A DNA stretch of 64,000 nt from Zygnema cylindricum (Eukaryota; Streptophyta; Zygnematophyceae; Zygnematales; Zygnemataceae), in assembly GCA_037447655.1 (NCBI GenBank), contig JBBHKE010003198.1, positions 1 through 64,000 of the forward strand. The letters are read 5' to 3'. Shown one piece after another: positions 1 to 11,247 of this stretch. How positions within the stretch are numbered: position 1 is the first letter of the stretch; each line of letters starts with the position of its first letter. The position numbers were made by a program, and so were the translations under genes. The notes under the pieces were generated by a model. It saw nothing but the letters and a program-made list of their open reading frames with translations. It did not search any database and was not told the DNA's origin.

Positions 1-1135
1 GTAGCCTCCACACCGCTATCATCCGCGCAATAAATTTGACGAGTGGGAATTGGAGTAAGGGTTTTGAAGTAAGCCCGGTTGCCGTACATGTGGGAAGAGC
101 ACCCGGAATCCATAATCCACCCGTTCTCTTGAGGTCCCTCCATGAGATCTTTTGCAAGAGCAAAGAATTCATCATCATCCGATTGCGGAAATCTGACCAC
201 ATTGTCCTTTTATTCCGCCGGATTATCTTGTTCCATCTCGTCGATTGCAAAGAAAGCCGCATTTTTAACCGGCAGTTTTGATGCTGGAAATTTTGGTGAT
301 GAATCCTCTGATCGCACCTTCCATCCCGCACGAAAAATTCCTGTTTCACATGCTTTTATAAATGTCGGACAGAGCCGGAAAACATGACCTTGACCAAAAC
401 AATAGACACATCTATCATATTGCTTATAATTCGGATTAGGAGTAAAATTCCTATTTCTTGAAAATCCAGCCGGCCTATATGTCTGAGCATTGTAAGCCAC
501 TGGTGAATGTCCTCTATTCAATGCTATGTGATTTGCCTTTTCCTCTAGAATGTAAGCTTTGGCTACAGCTATATTCCATCTACTCTTCTCTAACCTCTTT
601 AACTGTTCCGAGGCTCCTTTATATTCAGTAGGAAGCCCTCTCATTAAAATCATTGCTTGATGATAGGGAGGAAAATTCCGCCCGGAGCATGCATTTTCCG
701 ACAACAAAAGTTTCAAACCACTACAGTATGATTTCATATCACCCTCGGTATATTTATAATCCCAAATTTTTCCAGCAGTTATAACCTCATTCTGCTCAGT
801 AGCTATGACATGAGATTCTCTCAAACTCTTCCATAATTCAAATGCCGTAGTGATATGGATATATGTCATATTTAAGTCTTCCGACAAAATAAATTTGAGA
901 ACATGTAATGCATCCTCATTTTTCTTTTCAAATTCAAGGTCCGTATTCTGAAGAACACCAGAAACCACATCATACATTTTACTTGCTTAAGGTAAGACTT
1001 AATTAAATCAGCCCAATGCATATATTTTTCTCCATTAAACACCGGGATCCGTGAGGATGGGCCCATAACCTGTTGATTTGAAGCAGCTGGTGCCCTTGAA
1101 GAAGATGAAGAAGCAAAAGCAGCAGCAATTGCCAT
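1..1135 (-). pseudogene. gag: Copia family A gag and protease start (element E1), frameshifted, cut by window edge
   Basis: This encodes Ty1/copia Gag, the nucleocapsid protein that packages element RNA in cytoplasmic virus-like particles. The probable ATG is at 1135 (minus), giving a Ser/Ala-rich start and then a QQVMGPSSRIPVF stretch. A missing base near 979, compared with the sister copy at about 6230, shifts the frame. The second frame (977 to 210) carries the gag core and a CCHC zinc knuckle, CVYCFGQGHVFRLC, near 420-380. Past 210 the protease region begins and runs off the window. The sequence at 1-300 closely matches 5274-5570 in E2, so the two copies are one family. The start codon lies inside the LTR, about 65 nt before its end, so translation would read through the PBS, as in yeast Ty1. 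Not functional because of the frameshift. Confidence 0.85.
1059..1070 (-). other. Primer-binding site of E1, anticodon-arm type
   Basis: On the minus strand the LTR ends in CA and is followed at once by GGTTATGGGCCC. This is complementary to the anticodon loop and 5' anticodon-stem strand of plant initiator tRNA-Met (GGGCCCATAACC), not to its 3' acceptor end. Drosophila copia and yeast Ty5 are primed from this half of the tRNA. The match lies within the gag reading frame (Q-V-M-G-P). Confidence 0.7.
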
Positions 1136-2149
1136 AATTATAATCAAAATACAAAAAGGAAACTCTCACGAATACCCACAAATGACCAACTTCACAATGA
1201 AGTTCCAAGCAAACTGCCATAATCATAATCAAAGTACAAAGAGGAAACTCTCACGAATACCCACAAATGACCAACTTCACAATGAAGTTCCAAGCAAACC
1301 AGACACACACTAGATCTGCAAATTTGCCACGATAAAGAAAAACACACCAAAGAAAACACAAAACACACCAAAGAAAACACATGCAGAATTTCACAAAGTT
1401 CTGCCAAAAGATCACAATGATTTACAATTCAAAAACCCCAAAAACTGCTTCGCAGTTTTCATACAAGGAATTCCTAACTTCCAAAATATTCTAAGTCTTA
1501 CATATACAAGTGAGCCTACAGCTGATCTAAACCGTACCACAATTACCGTGGTCCACCGGTACACTAAATATTTATCTAACCAAACATTCAGCGTCTACCG
1601 TACAAAGTATTTACATCAATCTTTAACTCTAGCCGCCGCTTAAGTGCACAACAAAAGTTCGTTCACCGAAATGACGGCGCATTCAATATTTCTCTTCCAA
1701 AAATGACGGCGAACTCCGTCCGCCGTCCACGCATTCGTTCACCACTGAAAATAAACCTCCACGTGTAAATCCTGTCCCCAATTGAATCTGTACTTCGTCG
1801 TCCAGATCAACCAACCTTGACTCCTCCACGGACCGGCACGTGTGCCTGAGGTGTACCAAGTTTGTGTACTCCCTTTGAAGTTACATACAACACTAAATCT
1901 TGTCTACGACAATTCATCCTTTACACATACTGCTATGGCTGCGGTGCTCTACCAGCGCAGCTGTTCACTCAAGCTGCTATGGCTGCGGTGTTATACCAGC
2001 GCAGCTGTGATATTAGAGCAGCGTAGCATGTTAGCATAGCAACAAAATATAGAGAGGATTACAGGTTTCCAGCTGCGATGTCAGACTTAGCGCAGCATGG
2101 CAGTATAGCAGTGAGATAAAGAGAGGACTAAAGGTTTCCAAAAACTACA
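1071..2149 (-). repeat. LTR shared by tandem elements E1 (5' LTR) and E2 (3' LTR)
   Basis: On the minus strand it starts TGTAGTTTTTGG just after the E2 purine tract and ends ...CAACA just before the E1 PBS, 1079 bp. About 1071-1878 aligns with 6334-7036 next to the E2 gag, which identifies it as LTR. It contains an 85-bp tandem duplication, a small hairpin (AAAACTGC-TTC-GCAGTTTT, 1441-1459) and, at 1925-2120, a patch rich in GCTGCG/GCAGC units. One LTR serving two head-to-tail elements is the expected product of unequal recombination. Confidence 0.75.
1130..1299. repeat. 85-bp tandem duplication within the E1/E2 shared LTR
   Basis: Two nearly identical copies, offset by 85 bp, contain the string GGAAACTCTCACGAATACCC (first copy about 1159, second about 1244). 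The E2 5' LTR has a single copy at about 6426, so the duplication arose after the LTRs diverged. Confidence 0.8.
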
Positions 2150-2164
2150 CTCCCGTAAACCTTT
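2150..2164 (-). other. Polypurine tract of E2
   Basis: On the minus strand a purine-rich run ending GGGAG immediately precedes the LTR start TGTAG. It sits just downstream of the RNase H stop codon, the normal place for plus-strand priming. Confidence 0.5.
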
Positions 2165-2172
2165 AGACTCTA

Positions 2173-3225
2173 TCAGTCACTAAGTCCGCATGCCTCTTTA
2201 CAAAACTTCAATTTAGGTGCAGGTAAAGACTTAGTCGTCATATTTGCTACCATCTTCTCATCCGGCAAATAACTAAGCTTTAAAATTATGTTCATCACCT
2301 TCTCTCTCACAAAAAGTAGCTTGATATCAATATGTTTGCTTTTGAAGTGATGACTTGGGTTAGATGCAATCGCTATAGCTGCCTGGTTGTCACACCACAC
2401 TATCTGAGGTCGAAATTGTATGAAATGAAGTTTTTGAAGGAGAGACTTTACCCAAAGTAACTCCTTGACAGCTGAGCTGGCTGCCATCTGTTCAGCCTCC
2501 ATTGTAGATTGAGCTGTGACTTTCTGAAGTTTGCTGCTCCAGCAGCATGTTCCATTTACAATCTTTAGAATGAATCCAGTAGTGGAGCGGTGGCTTGACA
2601 TGTCTCCGTAACTTGCATCGCTCCAAGTCTGAATTTTAACTTCATCTTCGTCGAGAGCAAGTTGCAGATTCCGTGTCCCTGCAAGATACCGAAGGACCCT
2701 CTTTGCTGCCTCCCAATCCGATCTCCTCGGATTTTGTAATCTCCGGCTTAGAGCACCAACTGCAGCCATGATGTCCGGGCGTGTGCTTGTTATGAAGTAG
2801 ATTAGGCTGCCAACAATGTGACGATATGGAATGGCAGCCGTAGAATCTGCCTCTCCTGATTCGAAGGTGTCATCAAAAATGACTCCTCCATCGGTCTCGG
2901 TGCCTTCCACTTTTTGCATAAATTCCATGGGAGTGGCACTTCCCTTGCCAAACTTTTCAAGCATGTTCCCAATCGCTTCACGCTGTGTTAGATAGATTAT
3001 TCTTTGATCTCTATCCCTTTCTACTTGAATTCCGAGAATGTACTTTGCCTCCCCTAAATCTTTCATCTCAAATTTAGAATTCAAGGCTGCCTTTATTTTG
3101 TTAATCTCATTTAATGACTTCCTTAGTAGCAGCAAATCATCTACATACACCGCAATGTAAATAATCCCATCTTCTTCTTTCATAACATAGACTGAGTGAT
3201 GTGAGCTAATCTTCACAAAGCCCAT
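2173..3225 (-). pseudogene. pol: Copia RT (C-terminal half) and RNase H, E2
   Basis: A 350-codon open stretch encodes the end of copia reverse transcriptase and RNase H, which copy element RNA into DNA and remove the RNA strand. The catalytic AVYVDDLLLL motif lies near the N-terminus (about 3138-3149). It is followed by the KDLGEAKYILGIQ block and the TRPDIMAAVGALSR block. RNase H motifs follow: STTGFILK, STMEAEQMAAS, WCDNQAAIAIASNP and KHIDIKLLFVRE. The C-terminus LPAPKLKFC-like tail is typical, and the purine tract follows the stop. The N-terminal half of RT is upstream in broken frames, so this is a 5'-disrupted fragment even though it is itself open. Confidence 0.9.
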
Positions 3226-4050
3226 AATAGTTAGAAACTTATCTAGTTTCAGATTCCACTAAAGTGGAGCTTGCTTTATTCCGTACAAGGATTTCAACAG
3301 CTTGCTTTAGTCCGTACAAGGATTTCAATAGCTTACAGACCAAATTTTCTTTTCCGGTCTCTGCATACATTTCAGGCTACTTCATATAGATCACTTCCTC
3401 TAAATCTCCATTCAGAAAAGCCGTCTTAACATCCATTTGATGTAATTCCATATTTTATATGGCTGCTAAAGACAACAAAATTCTAACAGTTGGAAATCGG
3501 ACAACTGGTGAGAATGTCTCTTCATAGTCAATTCCCTCCTTTTGACTATAGCCTTTTACAACAAGCCTAGCCTTATACCTTTCAATTTAATTATCCGGAT
3601 TCACCTTCACTTTAAAAACCCACTTACACCCGATGGCTTTTGGATCCGGTGGAAGCTTTACAAGCTCCCAAGTTTGAGCCTCCATTATCGATCGCATTTT
3701 GTCATTCGCCGCGGAAATCCATTGATCCTATTCCGGGGCTGAAAAAGCTTCTTGTATGGTGACCGGCTCCATCGTGGTGGCAGAAAATAGAGCATGCTCC
3801 ACCTGTTCACTTTGCAGCCTCGCAGCTTCGCACCCTCGCAGCGCAGCCTCGCATCGTGCTGCTTTGCCTTCTTCCCCCCCCGGAAAATCTGAGGCTGGAA
3901 CTGCTGGAGCCAACCGTGTCCGCCGAGGAGGAGGTAGAGGAGGAGGAGGAGGACGAGTAGGTCCTACCGGTTGAACCACCGGAATGGTTGGAGTATGGAT
4001 AGGAGATGATTCTCCTCCGATAGATGGGTAAGAACTTGTCGCAGATTGAA
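3226..4050 (-). pseudogene. Copia RT N-terminal region and linker, E2, heavily broken
   Basis: The minus strand holds RT N-terminal remnants in shifting frames: an equivalent of the KWVFKVKVNPDN block near 3600-3640, the [19 protein letters not shown] block near 3480-3540 and the HQMDVKTAFLNGDLEE block near 3395-3450. A direct duplication of about 33 bp, containing TCCGTACAAGGATTTCAA, lies at 3265-3340 and disrupts the coding. The stretch 3870-3990 is low-complexity (GGAGGA units) and corresponds to the variable linker between integrase and RT. Confidence 0.7.
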
Positions 4051-4075
4051 GAGGAACATTTTCAAAAATTACATA

Positions 4076-5589
4076 TTATTGAATTTTGACAATTTTCTCA
4101 GAATCTGTCATGCCAAAGACATCAACCGAGTGATTTTCTTCCTTAACCTGAATATTTATAGCAACGTGAAGAGTTTTTCTATCTATATTGTATACTCTAT
4201 AGCCTACGGAATCATCATCATATCCCATAAGAATTCCGGGAACCGATTTCGGATGAAGCTTAGAAATAGGAAGATTATCTAAAATAAAGCATTTGCTACC
4301 AAAAACCCGGAAGTGACTCACATTGGGTTTCCTTCCGGTCCACACTTCATAGGGTGTTTTATTTTTTACGGCTCTAGTTCTATTCTATTCCTAATATAAG
4401 ATGCACAAGAGAAAGCTTCACCCCAAAATTTAAAATCTATCTTTTTATCTAACATCATAGATTTTGCACTTTCCGTTAAAGTTCGGTTAAGTCTTTTCGA
4501 TACTCTGTTTTGCTCCGGAGTATAGGGAAACGTAAATTGACGAGAGATGCCATTTTCTTTTAAATAATCTGAAAACGCATTAGAAATATATTCTCCTCCG
4601 TTGTCGGACCGAAGAGAGAGAATCGGCTTCCCGTGAAGTTTTTCCGCCCAAAGCCCAAAGTGCTTGAAGTGAGTAAATACATCACTCTTCTCCTTCATAA
4701 AGTAGACTTTGCTGTATTGGGAGAAATCATCTGTAAAAGTAACCAAAAACCGAGCGCCACTAAGGGAAGGAACTTTTGACGGTCCCCACACATCCGAATG
4801 AATTACTTGCAGCAAATTTGTGGCCCGGTTATCCGTGGTCTGAGGTAGGGGCAGCTCGTGAAGCTTGCCCAAAACACAACTATCACATACATGAGAATCT
4901 TTTTGTCGTAATTTGACACCATCTATCATATTTTGCTTTACCATTTTATCAAGCGTTTCATGATGAACATGTCCGAGCCTCTTATGCCACAAAACATTTT
5001 CTGGAAGGACACTGGAGTATGCAAAGTCAATTTCATTAGCCAAGTCCATGTGGTATAACAAGTTTGGGCCTCTAGTTCCTACCAAGGCTACTCTCCCATC
5101 TTTGCTTACTACCTTTTTCCCATTCTTTTGCAAAATTTCAAATCCTTTCATTTCAGCCACCAAAGTGGAAAACAATTTTTTCTTAAATTTTGGGATATAG
5201 AGAACATCATGTAAGGTTCTCTTTAAAATCTTACCATTGATGTCACATGCTAACTCCACGCTTCCCTTTGCCGTAGCCTCCACACCGCTATCATCCGCGT
5301 AATAAATCCAAGGAGTGGGAATTGGAGTAAGGGTATTGAAGTAAGCCCGATTGCCGCACATGTGGGAAGAGCACACGGAATCCATAATCCACCCGTTCTC
5401 TTGAGGTCCCTCCATGAGATCTTTCGCAAGAGCAAATAATTCATCGTCATCCGATTGCGGAAATCTGACCACATCGACCTTTTCTTCCGCTGGATTATCT
5501 TGTTCCATCTCGTCGATTGCAAAGAAAACCGCATTTTTAACCGACAGTTTTGATGCCGAAAATTTTGGTGATGAATCCTCCGATCGCAC
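4076..5589 (-). pseudogene. pol: Copia protease-integrase, E2, with catalytic residues lost
   Basis: A long frame (5589-4366) continues after a shift into 4345-4076. It starts with the spacer after the zinc knuckle, then the protease motif WIMDSVCSSHMC, where the normal DSG is DSV. Next come the pre-integrase HHCC zinc finger (HKRLGHVHHETL ... CDSCVLGK) and the integrase core. The first catalytic Asp is in TFTDDFSQY and the second in RSDNGGEY. At the position of the third catalytic residue, 36 residues later, this copy reads EQNRVSKRLNR, so the conserved Glu is Lys. The GKKPNVSHFRVFGSKCF-type block is in the second frame. Both the protease and integrase changes would abolish activity. Confidence 0.88.
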
Positions 5590-6416
5590 CTTCCATCTCG
5601 CACGATAAATTCCTGTTTCACATGCTTTTATAAATGCCGGATATAGCCGGAAAACATGACCTTGACCAAAAGAATAGACACATCTATCATATTGCTTATA
5701 ATTCGGATTAGGAGTAAAATTCCTATTCCACGAAAATCCAATGGCTCATATGTCGACATTGCTTCTGGGAATGTATCTATTCATTCTATGTGATTTCCCT
5801 CTTCCTCTAAAATGTAAGCTTCGGCTACAGCTATATTCCATCTACTCTTCTCTAACCTCTTTAACTGTTCCGAGGCTACTTTATATTCAATAGGAAGCCC
5901 TGCCATTAAAATCATTGCTTGATGATAGGGAGGAAAATTCCCCTCGGAGCCAGCATTTTCTGACAACAAAAGTTTCAAACCACTACAGTATGATTTCATA
6001 TCATCCCCGGTATATTTATAATCCCAAATTTTTCCAGCAGTTATAACCTCATTCTACTTTGTAGCTATGGCATGAGATTCTCTCAAACTTTTCCATAATT
6101 CAGATGCCGTAGTGATATGGATATATGTCATATTTAAGTCTTCTGAAAAAATAAATTTGAGAACATGTAATGCATCCTAATTTTTCTTTTCAAATTTTGG
6201 GTCCGTATCCGGAAGAACACCAAAAACCACATCATACAGTTTTACTTGCTTAACGTAAGATTTAGTCAAATCAGCCCAATGCATATATTTTTCTCTATTA
6301 AACACCGGGGTCCGTGAGGGAGGGCCCCTGACCTGTTGATTTAAGGCAGCTGGTGCCCCTGAAGAAGAAGAAGAAGTAGTAGCAGCAGCAGCAGCAGTTG
6401 CCAAAATCACAATCAA
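5590..6416 (-). pseudogene. gag: Copia gag, E2, broken
   Basis: Gag fragments lie in several frames: 6416-6180 (Ser/Ala-rich start, NREKYMHWADLTKSY), 5999-5781 (CSGLKLLLSENAG, MAGLPIEYKVASEQLKRLEKS) and the zinc-knuckle remnant near 5690-5640. E1's start ATG is TTG here (about 6402-6404), so the normal initiation codon is gone. The region 5700-5780 is rearranged relative to E1. Confidence 0.8.
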
Positions 6417-7036
6417 AGTACAAAGAGGAAACTCTCACGAATACCCACAAATGACCAACTTCACAATGAAGTCCCAAGCAAACCAGACACACACTAGGTC
6501 TAAATATTTGCCACAATAAAGAAAATACACCAAAGAAAACACATACAGAATTTCACAAAGTTATGCTAAAAGATTACAATGATCTTACAATTCAAAACCC
6601 CAAAAATTGCTTCGCAGTTTTCATACAAGGAAATCCTAGCTTCCAAAATATTCTAAGTCCTACATATACAAGTGAGCCTATAGCTGATCTAAACCGTACC
6701 ACAATTACCGTGATCCACCGGTACACTAAATCTTTACCAAACTAAACCTTCACCATCTGCCGTACAAAGTATTTACATCAATCTTTTAACTCTAGCCGCC
6801 GCTAAAGTGCGCAACAAAAGTTCGTTCACCAAAATGACGGCGCAGTCAATATTTCTCTTCCAAGAATGACGGCGAACTCCGTCTACCGTCCAGGCATTCG
6901 TTCCCCATTGAATATGAACCTCCACGTGTAAATCCGGTCCCCAAATGAATCTGTATTTCGTCGTCCAGATCAAAAAACCTTAACTCCCTCACGGACCGAC
7001 ACGTGTGTTTGAGGTGTACCAAGTTTGTGTACTCTC
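6334..7036 (-). repeat. 5' LTR of E2, truncated
   Basis: Aligns with 1071-1878 of the shared LTR (for example GGAAACTCTCACGAATACCC at 6426 and CCTCCACGTGTAAATCC at 6919). The first roughly 270 bp of the LTR are missing. The break at about 7036 joins directly to a different LTR family in the opposite orientation. Confidence 0.7.
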
Positions 7037-8341
7037 TTTCGTGCGTATATATTTACGTTATATACTGTGGAGGTTCGAAAGGATTTGTGGATTGGGGGAG
7101 TAAGTGTACGAGCAAAATTAAAGTTACGTGTGAGTGGCGCGAACAAACATTTGAAAATGTACGGCGGATCGCGAAGCGATCCGATATGAAATATGAATTT
7201 AAAGTGACGAAAAAGTACAAATTAAGTGACGCGAAGAAGCGTACGAAAAATACGGAATACGAAATGGAAATGGACGGCGGATCGCTTCGCGATTCGATTT
7301 GAAATATTCGAAGAATTTGAAAAGTACGCCGGCCATATGAAACATAATGCGACAGACCGCATTTATTAAATGTGACGCCGCCGGTACGGAGCGTCGTATT
7401 TGACACGCGACATTTATGACGAAGTACGTGATTTCTGTACGGACAAGATTTGTATGGTACGGATTGTTTGACAAGTGATTCGTGGTACACGTGGAAGGCG
7501 GATGGCGTCAGCCGATTTTTTTTAAGGGACCACATTGTTTTTATGACACATTATCTAGTGGACCGTACATATGCGATGTCGGTTCACTACGTGGACTTAT
7601 CGACAAGTGACTAAGCAAGTTGTCACTTATGACGCGGATTTTTGGATGCGTCGGTGTAAATATTTGAAGCATCAATGTTTTGTCTTATTTGAATTAATGA
7701 TTTAGTGTTGATTAAAATAGTTATATTTTACGTGATTAATGAGGATATCGACACTTTAATTTATGTGTCGTATTTGCAGACAAGTGTACGCTTACGATTG
7801 CTTGACTTTCAGGTGTACGCTTACGATTAGTTTTATTTAATGACAGTTATGTAATTTACGTTGGTTATTTTGACACTTAGTGATTTGTTAACAGCTCACA
7901 AGTGTATATATAGGTTTGAGCTTCATTAGAATATTCATCAATGCTTAGCATGAAAAGTAGGGACCGAAGATGTAGACTTTTAGGGTTGCCGATTAGGTCA
8001 TGCATTTAAATGATACATTGATTATTTGATTATACATTTGTTTATGTGTGATGCATTCATTTATTATTATTTATATGTGTTAATTTTATGTTTGTTTGAT
8101 ATGCATTATTTATGCATTTGTCTTAGGGTTTGTTTATGTCGATTATTTCATCAAACCTTAAATGTTGTCATAGGGTTTATTTATGTTGATTATTCCATGA
8201 AACCCTAAATGTTGTTTGTTGCGTCTGTGTACGCATATGGAGGATGCATTTCAAATGGTTGTTCATTGGCCTAGCTTTCCTTAGCTTCTTGCATGATAGT
8301 TTGGGTGGCTTCTGCGGTCTATTTTAGACCAAAGAACAACA
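7037..8341 (+). repeat. 5'-truncated LTR of the E15 family
   Basis: Matches 61450-62598 over its length, ending with the same AAAGAACAACA. It lacks about the first 55 bp of that LTR and is not followed by a PBS: copia E4 integrase sequence starts immediately. Features inside: the hairpin CGGATCGC-GAA-GCGATCCG (about 7164-7182), the direct repeat GTGTACGCTTACGATT (about 7789 and 7811), a TATATATAGG box near 7906, and a pair of direct repeats with AGGGTTT...AAACCCT ends near 8120-8210. No gene is seen in this stretch. Confidence 0.8.
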
Positions 8342-9330
8342 TTTCTCTCTCCATGCCTTATATTCATTAAAAACCTGTGGGGCAACTGATTTATTTTTCA
8401 AAAAATACACTCTAGAGTATCGAGACCAATTGTCAGTGATTGTCATCATAAACCTTTTACCACCGGGTGAGGGCACTCTGGCCGGTCCCCAAATATTAGT
8501 GTGTACAAAGTCTAACATTTATTCTCCTTTATAAGTGGCTTCCTTTGGGAAGGGTAACTTCTATGCATTACCTTGAGCACAACCACTACAGTCACTTAGG
8601 TTTTCACATTCTCCGAACTGAATTCCTACCACTATTCCCATTTTTATCCATTTCGTTCAACTTATCTAAATTCAGATCTCTAAGCCTCTTATGCCACAAC
8701 ATGATATCATGAACCCCTCCATAGTAAAGTTTTTTCTTTTCATTGCATAAAATCAGCCTAATCATCCCTTGGCTACCTTTTTCAGTAGTGAAATAAACTT
8801 CCTCCTCAAAGCTAGCAGTAAAGGTTCCCTTGCTAATGCTATTCTTAAAACCCTTATCATCTAACACAGACTTTGAGATGAGATTTTTGTTTAGATATAG
8901 AATAATCAACACATCAGAGAATGTCACTATGGATGCCTTCCGTTCCACAAGGACTTTCAGATCAACCAATCCTACCATTGTAGTAGTGAGTACTCTCCCA
9001 TCCCCATACTCTATTTCTACGGTAAGAATCTTTCTCATCTTAGTGAACATACGTTATCCTTACACATGTGCATGGAGGCACGGGAATCCACAATCAAACC
9101 TCCTTCACCTTTCAAACCTCCAAAAGCTCATTTCTGCTTTCGAGGAATTTCGATCTTAGTCTTTGCCTCTAACTCCTTAGATTCCTCCTTGTATACTTGA
9201 GTCAAAAGAGTCTTTTTCTTTCCTCTTCGATGTTCACCGATCTGCCCCTCCTTTAACCGAATTTTGGTTAGCTTAGTGCACTCCGCCATATAGTGCCCTG
9301 GTTTCATACAAAAATGACACAAACCCTTGG
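8342..9330 (-). pseudogene. Copia E4: zinc knuckle, protease end, pre-integrase and integrase start
   Basis: Remnants on the minus strand in order: CCHC knuckle CHFCMKPGHYMAEC (about 9320-9280), an acidic/basic spacer (9280-9130), the protease C-terminal half with a VEIEYGDGRVLTTTMVG block (9050-8890), pre-integrase (LWHKRLRDLNLDKL, near 8690), then the integrase core start (HTNIWGPARVPSPGGKRFMM, ITDNWSRYSRVYFL; 8518-8340). Stops and frameshifts separate the pieces. Everything after the integrase start is missing at the junction with the LTR ending at 8341. Confidence 0.8.
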
Positions 9331-10190
9331 GAGCCCTTGGTCCAAACTCGTCGGTCTGATTTTTCTACCCCCCTTCTCTATAATTTCCAAATAGTTTTCT
9401 AGAATCCTTGTTCCTTCAATCAATCCCAGTTGCCAAGGCTTGCCCACTCTTTCCTCCCCTTTGGATCTCAATCGTGTTCCCTTGAATGAGAATCATCCCT
9501 ACCACTGATTCCCTATCTACCTTGAGTTTGGCAAGTCCTGCACATGGTTGACTATGTTTTTGAATTCATCTGGTAACTTCATAAGCAAGTTGTTACCCTT
9601 CATCTTTTCAGTTTCAACTTGTCCCGCAGTCTCTAGCTCCATGAAAAGTGTTGCGAGCCCATTACAAAAATCCAACATCTTACTCCCCTTATATAGATAT
9701 TCGTCAATATTCTAATCAGCCAATTGCTGTTACTAAATCTTACCACTTCGGTACATCTATATGAGTGCCACCGAAAGATCAGATGCCCTTTCTACTTGCA
9801 AATGAGGAGATGCAAGCCGTTGAGTAAGATGGCCGAGGATGAAGTGCTTTGCCGCCATATTGTTGTAGTCCCAAGTATCGGTATCATTATCCTCATTCCT
9901 CGGAATAGGTGACATGAATGCCAAACTGGTTGCTATTGGTGTGACCGTCTCTTTCTCCTTTCCTTTGACAACCACCTCTCTTTCCTTTGTCTCATTCGTT
10001 GGAGATGGATCTGTATCACTGGTGAATTTGTTTATTGTAAACTCTGGAGGGATCCCAAGGCTAGATTGACTCCTCACCCGTTCACTCACTATTCCCCAAA
10101 ACCTTTTCTCACATAGAGCTCGTGTCATCATACTTTCCCAGTATATCAAGCCTGTTCTATTGAAGATGGGCACCCTAGAGGGTGGGCCCA
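9331..10190 (-). pseudogene. gag: Copia E4 gag
   Basis: The frame opens with MGPPSRVPIFNRTGLIYWE, whose ATG (10188-10190) lies inside the PBS. It continues with an FWGIVSERVRSQSS block, a linker rich in Lys/Glu/Thr, and the gag core (AAKHFILGHLTQRLASPHLQVERASDLSVALI) to 9757. The rest of gag, to 9331, is in other frames with stops. It belongs to the UBN2-like copia gag type shared with E5, E6, E7 and E10. Confidence 0.8.
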
Positions 10191-10195
10191 TAACT
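10181..10195 (-). other. Primer-binding site of E4, anticodon-arm type
   Basis: The minus strand reads AGTTATGGGCCCACC directly after the LTR end TTGCA. From the second base it is complementary to the tRNA-iMet anticodon arm. The ATG pairing with the CAU anticodon is also the first in-frame ATG of gag. Confidence 0.7.
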
Positions 10196-11247
10196 TGCAA
10201 CTTAGAGACCTCGATAGGTCCTCAGAGTAGGCAGCTCACACGAAGCCTCTAGGATAACCGTGACCCCTTTGTGTTTTACCTAGAATAATTGCCACCTTGG
10301 CAGAAAAAAACTTCTAACCACCTTCATCGTTATAAAGGGAAGACTCCCTTGAGTGGATTGCAAAAGAAATCTCTAAATTTGCTACCCTGAGCAGTAAATT
10401 ATGGAGGGTCAAAGTTGACCTTTTGTACAGAAGCTCTCACGGAGAGAGGGTCCTATCTACCAAACTTTTCTAAGTCCTATCCCTCTCTAAAACTCTATCT
10501 ACTGAAGTACGACACCAATCATAATAGTGTGTCGTATAGAAAGGTAGCGGTGCCGGTGTACTTTGTGTATGGCCATTGTATGACATGGCTAACAAGTCGA
10601 CACATGTCATTTTTTGATTCATTCCTATAATCCCCAAAGATGTCGTAATCCAATGTGGATGTGCCACGTGTCATTCGATATGGCCGTGACCCCAAACGAC
10701 TAAAATCTTATTTTTTTCGATCTCGACATCCTTTGCTGTCGTCCGATCAAAACCAGGTTTCAATCGTAGCCGTCATAAATCGTTGCGCGATATTTTTTCG
10801 CTGTCGAAACAAAATGCGCGGTATCCATTTCAGAACCGTACCGTACTTCGTACTTTACAAAACTTAATCTATCCATGACGTTTATAGTTTTCGTTAAATG
10901 AATTAGTACACGTCTAACTGTTTAAGTATTTGTCAAACCTTATATCTCTTAGCACCGATCCTAGACATGTAGGATAAAGCTAACTGTTACCGACTAACTT
11001 GACAAACGACAGGTACCAGGATCAAATCTTGGGTAAGTCAAGTATGCTTTGAGTAAACCTTTCTAAAATAACTGCCTGTCTCTCTTTGGACAGCATAGGC
11101 AGTCATGGCTCTATCTCCCTATTGAACCTTTAATGACTGCGACAAGTTTGGGAGCTAAAGAGAGGAGTTACAAGCAGACTGCCTTGGCTTGTTTTCTGCA
11201 TTTTATTTTTGAACTTGAAAATACTACAAGAACCATTAATTTCTACA
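10196..11247 (-). repeat. 5' LTR of E4
   Basis: On the minus strand it runs from TGTAGAAATTAATGG (ending at 11247) to TTGCA before the PBS, 1052 bp. The start matches the 3' LTR of E10 at 47771. It contains the shared U3 modules in reverse: a tRNA-like segment near 10950-11035, an imperfect GAAACAAA hairpin near 10790-10815, a GTAC-rich hairpin near 10510-10565 and the AGACTC..GAGT hairpin near 10340-10362. Confidence 0.8.

Larger units (their letters stand above)
1071..7036 (-). mobile_element. Copia element E2 (family A), with 3' LTR shared with E1 and 5' LTR truncated
   Basis: Order on the minus strand: truncated 5' LTR (7036-6334), gag (6416-5590), protease-integrase (5589-4076), RT-RNase H (4050-2173), purine tract (about 2164-2150), 3' LTR (2149-1071). 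This gag-PR-IN-RT-RH order defines Ty1/copia. The reading frame is broken in several places and key catalytic residues are lost, so the copy is dead. The PBS position reads GGTCAGGGGCCC and no longer matches the tRNA well. Confidence 0.8.

Noticed and set aside
3728-3979. Overlapping open frames on both strands at 3728-3979 (Pro/Arg/Gly-rich)
   Set aside because: Falls in the low-complexity integrase-RT linker of E2; composition-driven and antisense to pol on one strand.
7053-7535. 160-codon minus frame at 7053-7535
   Set aside because: Lies wholly within an LTR copy, is not kept in the 61394 LTR, and has no motif.
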